DNA from: Desulfobacterales bacterium
GTDB lineage: Bacteria > Desulfobacterota > DSM-4660 > Desulfatiglandales > B25-G16
Direction of reading: 5' to 3'
NCBI GenBank assembly: GCA_013375335.1
Contig: JABXJZ010000082.1
Span: 1-6,591 of the forward strand
DNA length: 6,591 bases
In this document: positions 1-4,848 of the stretch, in pieces
Layout of the letters: the number at the start of each line of letters is the position of its first letter
How positions within the stretch are numbered: the stretch's first letter is position 1
Made by a program: the position numbers and the translations under genes
Notes under the pieces: model-generated
What the model was told of the DNA's origin: nothing
Database searches by the model: none
Seen by the model: only the letters and a program-made list of their open reading frames with translations

Positions 1-251
1 GCTTCTTCCTGGGCATCCATCCGCTTTCTTCTCACCTCGATCTTGGTCTCCGCAATTATCCTTTGTCCCTCAAGGGAGGCGGCCCTTTTACCGTTTGAAA
101 GGATTCTCTCGGCCTCGCGCTCCGCCTTCTCCTGGGCAGCCTTTCTGATCTTATCGGCCTCTGCTTGAGCCTTACCAAGTACCTCAGATATCTCCTTCTC
201 GGCCTCGGCCTCTATATGGGATATTATCTTTTCAACCCCTTCATCTTCCAT
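1..251 (-). CDS. ntpE: A/V-type ATPase subunit E (peripheral stalk, 3' end missing)
   Basis: Peripheral-stalk subunit that forms the right-handed coiled coil with subunit H/G and whose C-terminal globular domain holds the catalytic head. Only the N-terminal 83 residues are present; the frame runs off the left edge. They form one charged helix rich in Glu, Lys, Arg and Ala, beginning MEDEGVEKIISHIEAEAEKE, with no membrane segment, as expected for the stalk-forming half of E (full length usually about 190-200 residues). The sequence alone would fit several coiled-coil proteins; its place immediately after K in the conserved order H-I-K-E makes the call firm. The start is ATG at 251, with AGAGGAG ending five bases upstream. 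No alternative start is needed. Translation may depend on the hairpins in the gap to K. Confidence 0.9.
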   Translation of the reverse strand, partial: MEDEGVEKIISHIEAEAEKEISEVLGKAQAEADKIRKAAQEKAEREAERILSNGKRAASLEGQRIIAETKIEVRRKRMDAQEE

Positions 252-256
252 GGTTG

Positions 257-298
257 CTCCTCTGTTAGACAGAGAGGCGCTCCCGCTAGGCCCTCTGT
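257..298 (-). promoter_or_regulatory. Mutually exclusive hairpins between subunits K and E
   Basis: The 47-base gap holds, on the minus strand, ACAGAG (298-293, right after the K stop), CTCTGT (274-269) and ACAGAG again (265-260, part of the ribosome site AGAGGAG of subunit E at 263-257). The central arm can pair with the first copy, extended by GGC/GCC (292-290 with 278-276), or with the second through a CTA loop. The second pairing would bury the ribosome site. The arms are seen directly; any regulatory role is inferred. Confidence 0.5.
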
Positions 299-784
299 TT
301 AGCCGCCCATAATCTTGGTTCCGACGAAGATCAGGATGGCTATAAGGAGACCGAAAATAGCAAAGGTCTCCGCCATGACAGCCAGGACGACTGCTTGACC
401 AAAGGTCTCCGGCCTCTTGGCCACAGCGCCCATGCCACTGGCAGATATAGCGCCCTGGGCGATAGCAGTAACACTACTTAACCCTATCACGATCCCTCCT
501 CCAAGGGCGGCATACCCCATTCCAGTAGGGATTTCCTTAATCTCTCCCCCAAGCACACCAACTCCTATGAGGATCAAAACGGCACCCAGGAAACCATAGA
601 TTCCCTGTGTTTGCGGTAGGGCCTGGAGCACTAAAACAGGCCCAAACTTCCTTGGATCCTCTGAAATAACACCCGCCCCTGCTACACCAGCCAAGCCAAC
701 TCCAATGCCGGAGCTAATGGCAGCCACGCCCATAGAAATCGCTGCCCCCATAATTGCTAGATATACTCCCACTGATAATTCCAT
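299..784 (-). CDS. ntpK: A/V-type ATPase subunit K (ion-binding rotor ring, double hairpin)
   Basis: Proteolipid that forms the membrane rotor ring and carries ions between the half-channels of subunit I. The 161-residue product has four membrane helices (about 5-35, 47-80, 86-118, 127-158), arising from duplication of the 80-residue two-helix unit; the two short polar loops are SEDPRKFG and AKRPETFG. This double-hairpin size matches E. hirae NtpK. Ion-site residues are visible: Leu56, Thr59 and Gln60 in LPQTQG, Gln110 in AQGAIS, and Glu139 in MAETFAIFG. They match the set Leu61, Thr64, Gln65, Gln110 and Glu139 that binds Na+ in NtpK. Only the second hairpin has a carboxylate; the equivalent position in the first is Gln58. 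The start is an ATG with an excellent ribosome site, and the stop is TAA. Na+ coupling is a prediction. Confidence 0.97.
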   Translation of the reverse strand: MELSVGVYLAIMGAAISMGVAAISSGIGVGLAGVAGAGVISEDPRKFGPVLVLQALPQTQGIYGFLGAVLILIGVGVLGGEIKEIPTGMGYAALGGGIVIGLSSVTAIAQGAISASGMGAVAKRPETFGQAVVLAVMAETFAIFGLLIAILIFVGTKIMGG

Positions 785-789
785 ACAAA

Positions 790-797
790 CACCTCCC
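790..797 (-). promoter_or_regulatory. Strong ribosome binding site of subunit K
   Basis: GGGAGGTG (797-790), five bases before the ATG at 784. With the bactofilin site, it is the best Shine-Dalgarno match in the window, and it lies just outside the stem-loop 852-804. That fits a ring subunit needed in more copies than the other subunits. Confidence 0.8.
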
Positions 798-803
798 TCG
801 TTT

Positions 804-852
804 CACTACAGCGGCATTTCCTCCTGCGCAAGCTGGGTGAGCCGCTCTAGTG
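804..852 (-). repeat. Inverted repeat / stem-loop upstream of subunit K
   Basis: On the minus strand, CACTAGAGCGGC (852-841) and GCCGCTGTAGTG (815-804) pair at 11 of 12 positions, with one C:C or G:G mismatch at 847/809 and a 25-nt loop. It occupies the middle of the 95-base gap between subunits I and K and ends seven bases before the K ribosome site. There is no T-run after it, so it is not a factor-independent terminator. A 5' stabilising stem or an mRNA processing site are the likelier roles; both are inferred. Confidence 0.6.
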
Positions 853-859
853 TCTTACT

Positions 860-888
860 ATTATATCTTTATGACTATATTATTTGAT
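860..888 (-). promoter_or_regulatory. Candidate internal promoter for subunit K
   Basis: A perfect TATAAT stands at 865-860 on the minus strand, just after the stop codon of subunit I and inside an AT-rich patch. At 17-base spacing the -35 region reads ATCAAA (888-883), only three of six to consensus, so an activator or weak use would be needed. The predicted start, near 853, falls right at the foot of the inverted repeat 852-804. The box also occurs once inside the subunit I coding region (1590-1585), so chance is possible. Confidence 0.35.
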
Positions 889-2826
889 CTCTACTGTTCC
901 AGCCCTCATCTCAAGGGGCGCAAACTCCGTTCCCCCGCCTTGATAGAATTTGGTAAAGAACTCTACATAATGCAATCTGAGCCCATGAACAAAGCTGCCC
1001 ATGGCATTGATGAGGAAATTGAATATGTGTCCTATAAAGAAGACAATAACAGCGATGATTACCCCTATTGAGCCAACCATGTAAAGCATGCCGGAGAGCA
1101 CATTCACCGTCATGGCAATGCCCGTTGTACACAACCCTAAGGCCATGAGCCTTGCATAAGAAAGGATATCTCCCAAAAATCCAGTCACCCGAAACATGGC
1201 CATGGCCCTATGTCCCATCAAAAGTAACAGGAGGGCGATGACTATGAATATGAGGCCTATTGACTTATGGCCTCGTAAAAAGAGGAAAAGGCCCGGCTGG
1301 ACAAACAAAAACCAGAGGTTTTCGCTAATGGCCTTCCACCACTGTCGCCTTTTCAGATTGTCCCACACATTTATCACTACCCCCGCATTTACATGGACGA
1401 GGCCCACGATTAACGCAATGGCCAAGAAGGCGGTCACTTGGACCATGGGATCAAATACCTGCATGGCAGCTAAGAGGGGTAACTTAAGCCCGAAGCCACC
1501 GAACCATCCCCCAGAAAGGGCGCCTATGATAATAGTAGCAGCGCCTGCCGATGAAAGAATAACACCGGCATCCTTTATAAACCGATTATATCTTCCTCCC
1601 CCCCTTATCAATAACAGGCCCAAGAAAAGGGCGATTACCCCATACATGGCATCGGTCAGCATGATCGAGAAGAAAAGGAGGAAACCGGGGGTCAGAAATA
1701 GGGTTGGATCAACGCCATTATAGGCTGGCAACCCGTAAAGGCGCGTCAATAGCTCAAAACTCTTAATGAATCGAGGGTTTTGGAGCCGTATGGGCACATC
1801 ATCCGTCTCCTCAGGGTCCGATACCTCCACCACACATGCCTCATGGCTGGCCTCTCTTATCCCCTGAGCGGCCTGGGCAGCGAGGCACTCTGGAACCCAA
1901 CCCTCTATAGCCACTACATGCTCCATCCTGGCGAACTTGTTCTGGCTTTCCTCCCTTTGCTTCTCAATCATCAGGAGTTCCTGGTGCTTGGTAAGCTCAT
2001 CTCGCCATCTTTGAGCTATATCGACAACAGCGGCCTCCTTACTTATCTTCTCCTCATTGAGGGTCATCAACCTACTGCTAATGGAATCCATTACCTCTTT
2101 CGGTTTTCCTCGCTGGCCCTCTATTTCAATCCTCTCCCAATCAAGGCGGCGAAGATTAGCCAAGACCAGCGGTGCTTGTTCCTTGAGGCAGATTAGTATT
2201 GTTATTAGCTTGTTCCCTGATGCTTCCCTCGCCCCAAGGTAGAAGCGATCCTCGGTCAAATCCCCTAGTCTTCTCCTTGCTCCCTCTATCGCTTCCTTCG
2301 GCATAATACCCAGAAAGACAGATAAGAACTCCGATTCACCGATATCCGCGAGATCTATCTCTAAGGGTAAAAGCAGGCCCAGTAATCCCTTGAGCCTCTC
2401 TAATCTCCCAATCTCCTCTTCAATATCCTCTATCTTTCTCACAGGTTCTTCTATCTCCCTCTCAATCTTCTCTATAATATCGCCAACGCTCCCAGCAAGC
2501 TCCTTACCATAGATCTCTCTCGTCTCAAGCTTTTTTGGGGGTATTGGCGCAAAAACCCCCTTTAGGAAGCCCTGTTTCGGTTCAGGATCAAAGCGTTCAA
2601 AGAGGTCTGAGAATCGATTCAGGGCGATATTTTGTGCAGCTATGTTCCTGATATTTGGAGAGAAGGGGTGGGGTCTTAGCAGGTCCTTCCAATTGGGATC
2701 GGAAAGTCTGTCTGAACAATCAGTAAGGTGGATAGCGCCGAGCTCTTGCAGCCTTTTGATTGTCTCATATCTAAATCCCTCCAATACGAGTACTTGTATC
2801 CTTTTCATCCGGGCTGGTCTTAGCAT
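880..2826 (-). CDS. ntpI: A/V-type ATPase subunit I (a-type stator, ion channel subunit)
   Basis: Membrane stator subunit that forms the two ion half-channels against the K ring and, through its cytoplasmic arm, anchors the E/H stalks. The 648-residue length is normal. Residues 1 to about 345 are the soluble arm, with charged helical segments at 105-147 and 243-302 that would form its coiled-coil struts; about 375-625 hold some eight membrane helices. Key motifs are SYARLMALGL (556-565) with Arg559, GHIFNFLINAMG (599-610), and VHGLRLHYVEFFTKFYQGGG (613-632) with Arg617. The two arginines correspond to the essential pair of yeast Vph1 (Arg735, Arg799) and Thermus subunit I (Arg563, Arg622). 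ATG at 2826 is used here; ATG at 2808 gives the more family-like start MKRIQVLVLEG. Neither has a strong ribosome site, consistent with coupling to subunit H. It ends with TAA at 880. Confidence 0.96.
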   Translation of the reverse strand: MLRPARMKRIQVLVLEGFRYETIKRLQELGAIHLTDCSDRLSDPNWKDLLRPHPFSPNIRNIAAQNIALNRFSDLFERFDPEPKQGFLKGVFAPIPPKKLETREIYGKELAGSVGDIIEKIEREIEEPVRKIEDIEEEIGRLERLKGLLGLLLPLEIDLADIGESEFLSVFLGIMPKEAIEGARRRLGDLTEDRFYLGAREASGNKLITILICLKEQAPLVLANLRRLDWERIEIEGQRGKPKEVMDSISSRLMTLNEEKISKEAAVVDIAQRWRDELTKHQELLMIEKQREESQNKFARMEHVVAIEGWVPECLAAQAAQGIREASHEACVVEVSDPEETDDVPIRLQNPRFIKSFELLTRLYGLPAYNGVDPTLFLTPGFLLFFSIMLTDAMYGVIALFLGLLLIRGGGRYNRFIKDAGVILSSAGAATIIIGALSGGWFGGFGLKLPLLAAMQVFDPMVQVTAFLAIALIVGLVHVNAGVVINVWDNLKRRQWWKAISENLWFLFVQPGLFLFLRGHKSIGLIFIVIALLLLLMGHRAMAMFRVTGFLGDILSYARLMALGLCTTGIAMTVNVLSGMLYMVGSIGVIIAVIVFFIGHIFNFLINAMGSFVHGLRLHYVEFFTKFYQGGGTEFAPLEMRAGTVEIK

Positions 2827-2830
2827 AATC

Positions 2831-3142
2831 TCAACCCAACAACGAACGCAGGATGAATTCCTTAGCCCTTCCCTGGTTCCTTTGGGCCTCGTTCCTCAGT
2901 TCCTCGATTTCCCTTTTCCATTCTTCGGCGATAGACTGGCACTGTTTCCTTGCCTCCGCCGCGGCGTCCTCCCTCATCTTCTCCGCTCGGCTGCGGGCAT
3001 CCCTCATCTGTTCCGCCAACAATTTCTCCGCCTCTACCTTCGCCTTCTCGGCTATCCCAGTTGCCTCGGATCTGGCATTCTCTATCCTCTCTTTTGCCTC
3101 AACCTCGGCCCTCTTTATCCTCTGTAGGGATTCTAGGATCAC
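2831..3142 (-). CDS. ahaH: A/V-type ATPase subunit H/G (peripheral stalk coiled coil)
   Basis: Small peripheral-stalk subunit that pairs with subunit E in a long coiled coil linking the catalytic head to subunit I, so that the head does not turn with the rotor. The product is 103 residues, almost wholly helical and highly charged, with Ala/Glu/Lys/Arg-rich heptads from about residue 5 to 90 and no membrane segment; this fits the archaeal H and bacterial NtpF/G families, which are about 100 residues. Such coiled coils are weakly diagnostic alone, and the call rests strongly on its place directly before subunit I, as in E. hirae ntpF-I-K-E. The start is GTG: AGAGG lies six bases upstream, and no ATG with a good ribosome site competes. 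The TGA stop is four bases before the ATG of subunit I, so the two are probably translationally coupled. Confidence 0.88.
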   Translation of the reverse strand: MILESLQRIKRAEVEAKERIENARSEATGIAEKAKVEAEKLLAEQMRDARSRAEKMREDAAAEARKQCQSIAEEWKREIEELRNEAQRNQGRAKEFILRSLLG

Positions 3143-3148
3143 GCTAGA

Positions 3149-3153
3149 CCTCT
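3149..3153 (-). promoter_or_regulatory. Ribosome binding site fixing the GTG start of subunit H
   Basis: AGAGG on the minus strand, six bases before the GTG at 3142. It decides the start of this gene, whose first codon is not ATG. The surrounding octamer AACAGAGG (3156-3149) is the same as the one before subunit E. Confidence 0.75.
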
Positions 3154-3200
3154 GTTGCCAACAAGAATCTATATGAGAGTTGATAAGGGAGATGTAGTGG

Positions 3201-3605
3201 TTACTTCAGAACGGAAAGGCCTTCAGGTTTCTTTGCTGGAGATACGGCACGATCTTTCTTTATTCCCTCTCCCAGGTCCTGCATCTTGCAGCTTCCCTCA
3301 AAGATAACCCCTTCTTTGACAACCAGTTTCGGGGTTTGAATATTGCCTAAGAGTTTGCCCGGGACATTGATCTCGATCTTCCTCTCTGCAAATATATCCC
3401 CATGAACCTCACCGCTTATCATCATATCACCGACATGTATCTGGGATTTGACAACTGCACCTTCCCCAACTATCAAGGTACCGCTAGAGAAGATCTCGCC
3501 GGAAAATTTTCCATCTATCCTGACGGCGCCGGTGAAGGAAAGCTTGCCCTCAAATTCCGTATCCTTGCCCAAAAAGGCATTTATTTCGTCCTTTGGTTTC
3601 TTCAT
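3201..3605 (-). CDS. Bactofilin (polymer-forming cytoskeletal protein)
   Basis: Bactofilins (DUF583 family) fold as a right-handed beta-helix and polymerise without nucleotide into membrane-associated filaments; in several bacteria they position cell-wall enzymes or shape the cell. The 134-residue product has the family's N-terminal entry INAFLGKDTEFEG (8-20), then short beta-helix repeats to about residue 107, including VRIDGKFSGEI (28-38), LIVGEGAVV (44-52), ISGEVHGDI (63-71) and GKLLGNIQTPKLVV (83-96). A Lys/Pro-containing tail follows. The ATG is preceded by GGGAGGTG at seven bases, so the start is secure. It lies between rodA and the ATPase operon, and the proximity to rodA/mrdA suggests a role in elongation, which is inferred. 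The 58-base gap to subunit H shows no terminator. Confidence 0.93.
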   Translation of the reverse strand: MKKPKDEINAFLGKDTEFEGKLSFTGAVRIDGKFSGEIFSSGTLIVGEGAVVKSQIHVGDMMISGEVHGDIFAERKIEINVPGKLLGNIQTPKLVVKEGVIFEGSCKMQDLGEGIKKDRAVSPAKKPEGLSVLK

Positions 3606-3639
3606 CGGTTGGCACCTCCCTTCAATATTTACCAGCGGC

Positions 3640-3669
3640 TTAATACCACGACCTCATCTGGGATTGCAA
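3640..3669 (-). promoter_or_regulatory. Candidate promoter upstream of the bactofilin gene
   Basis: In the 96-base gap after rodA, the minus strand carries TTGCAA (3669-3664), 18 bases, then TATTAA (3645-3640). The -10 box is preceded by TGG, giving an extended -10 (TGnTATTAA). Each hexamer matches the sigma-70 consensus at four of six positions. Transcription would start near 3633, leaving a leader of about 28 nt with a strong ribosome site. If real, it lets the bactofilin and the ATPase genes be transcribed apart from mrdA-rodA. Prediction only; hexamers of this quality also occur by chance. Confidence 0.35.
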
Positions 3670-3701
3670 GAAAAATTGCGCATCTCAGCCCCAGCTCATA
3701 A

Positions 3702-4799
3702 TCACTCCTGAAACATAAACCTCCTCATGCTCACATTCATTACCAGGCCCATAGCAGCCAGAGTGGAGACTACGGACGATCCGCCGTAACTGAACAGAAC
3801 CAGTGGTGTTCCGACTACTGGGAGTAAACCGGTTACCATACTGACATTTATAGTGAGGTGCCAGAAAATCGATGCGGCAATGCCTATGACAATAAGGGTA
3901 CCGAACTTATCCTGGCTATTCCTGGCTATATTGAGGCACCATAGTATTAGAAATAGATATAGCAGCAACAGTATTGCTGAGCCCACAAAGCCCCACTCCT
4001 CAGCGAAAACAGAAAACGAAAAATCGGTATGCTGTTGGGGGAGGAAATTTAACCTTGTCTGAGTCCCTTTCAGAAAGCCTTTCCCCCAAAGGAGGCCCGA
4101 ACCGATGGTAATCTTCGACTGGGTAACATGATAACCGGCACCCAAGGGGTCCAGATCAGGCCTTAAGAATGCTATTATCCGTTTTTTCTGGTAATCCTGG
4201 AGGATGATCCAGAAAAAGGGCGCTGAAAGAACGGCAGTGGATAGAAATATGAGTATTGCCTTCCAGTTAACATTAACGAAGACAACAAGTGAGAAGGAAA
4301 CTATGAGTAAGATTAGGGCCGTCCCCAGGTCAGGTTGGTGGACTATTATGATGAAGGGGATGGCAATCAGGACTAACGGCCTCAATAGGTCCCTAAGTCG
4401 GTGTTTTTCTAGCTCAGAGAAATGCTTTGCAAGGACAATAACCAGAGATACCTTGACTAACTCCGAGGGCTGGACAGAGAAGTAACCAAAACTCAACCAG
4501 CGCTGAGACCCGTATGCAACCTTGCCCATCTTTAGGGAAGCCGCCAGAACGATCAGGGAGATAAAAAACACCGGATAAGCAAACCGATCCAAGATATGGT
4601 AGTCAAAGGTTGTTACCAAGAGAAGAATAAGGAAACCGATGGTATACCAACAGATTTGTTTGACATAAACCTGGCTTCCCGCCATCGACCGAATGGTATT
4701 GGTGGCGCTGTAAAGATTACAAATACTCAGCACCCCTATAACTACCAGTGTGGCTAACAGTATCCAATCAAAGTTATTTATCAATCGACGATCGAACAC
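3702..4799 (-). CDS. rodA: RodA, SEDS-family peptidoglycan glycosyltransferase
   Basis: Integral membrane glycan polymerase that extends glycan strands from lipid II during rod elongation, working with PBP2. The 365-residue protein has about ten hydrophobic helices and normal family length. Visible SEDS signatures are SVQPSELVK (108-116), HQPDLGT (154-160), LPQQHTDFSFSVFAEEWG (253-270) and GTPLVLFSYGGSS (330-342). Asp259 in the HTDF motif corresponds to the essential aspartate of characterised RodA proteins. The start is GTG: an in-frame TGA lies only six codons upstream, GAGGGAAG sits directly before it, and the resulting N-terminus (MFDRRLINNFDW) is typical of RodA. The protein ends with TGA at 3702. 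It lies 49 bases behind mrdA, so the two are almost certainly co-transcribed. Confidence 0.97.
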   Translation of the reverse strand: MFDRRLINNFDWILLATLVVIGVLSICNLYSATNTIRSMAGSQVYVKQICWYTIGFLILLLVTTFDYHILDRFAYPVFFISLIVLAASLKMGKVAYGSQRWLSFGYFSVQPSELVKVSLVIVLAKHFSELEKHRLRDLLRPLVLIAIPFIIIVHQPDLGTALILLIVSFSLVVFVNVNWKAILIFLSTAVLSAPFFWIILQDYQKKRIIAFLRPDLDPLGAGYHVTQSKITIGSGLLWGKGFLKGTQTRLNFLPQQHTDFSFSVFAEEWGFVGSAILLLLYLFLILWCLNIARNSQDKFGTLIVIGIAASIFWHLTINVSMVTGLLPVVGTPLVLFSYGGSSVVSTLAAMGLVMNVSMRRFMFQE

Positions 4800-4848
4800 C
4801 TTCCCTCGCTGCTCCTCTCATGCCCATTCCCAACTCTCTCTTCCCCTG

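Noticed and set aside
1598..1604. Run of seven G on the coding strand of subunit I
   Set aside because: It encodes Arg-Gly-Gly-Gly in a loop between membrane helices and keeps frame. Phase variation of a core ATPase subunit is unlikely, and seven is a modest run.
1196..1723. Open frame of 175 codons on the plus strand
   Set aside because: It lies wholly antisense to the membrane domain of subunit I, which has clear family motifs. The translation is Arg/Pro/Lys-rich with no recognisable domain and no ribosome site.
3153..3163. TGTTGGCAACA inverted repeat before subunit H as an operator
   Set aside because: Five-base arms around a single base are too short to support an operator call, and no promoter lies next to it.
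2642..3176. Several overlapping plus-strand open frames (161, 107 and 65 codons)
   Set aside because: They are antisense to subunit H and the start of subunit I. The Ser/Leu/Phe/Pro-rich translations are what the complement of Glu/Lys/Ala-rich coiled-coil codons produces.
3664..3681. GCGCAATTTTTCTTGC after rodA as a terminator
   Set aside because: The only stem is four pairs (GCAA/TTGC) with the T-run in the loop, not after a stem.
4800..4848. Small ATG-initiated frame or frameshift between PBP2 and RodA
   Set aside because: The purine-rich 49-base gap has ATGs out of frame with RodA that run into a stop soon after the RodA start. Both flanking proteins are complete at these ends.
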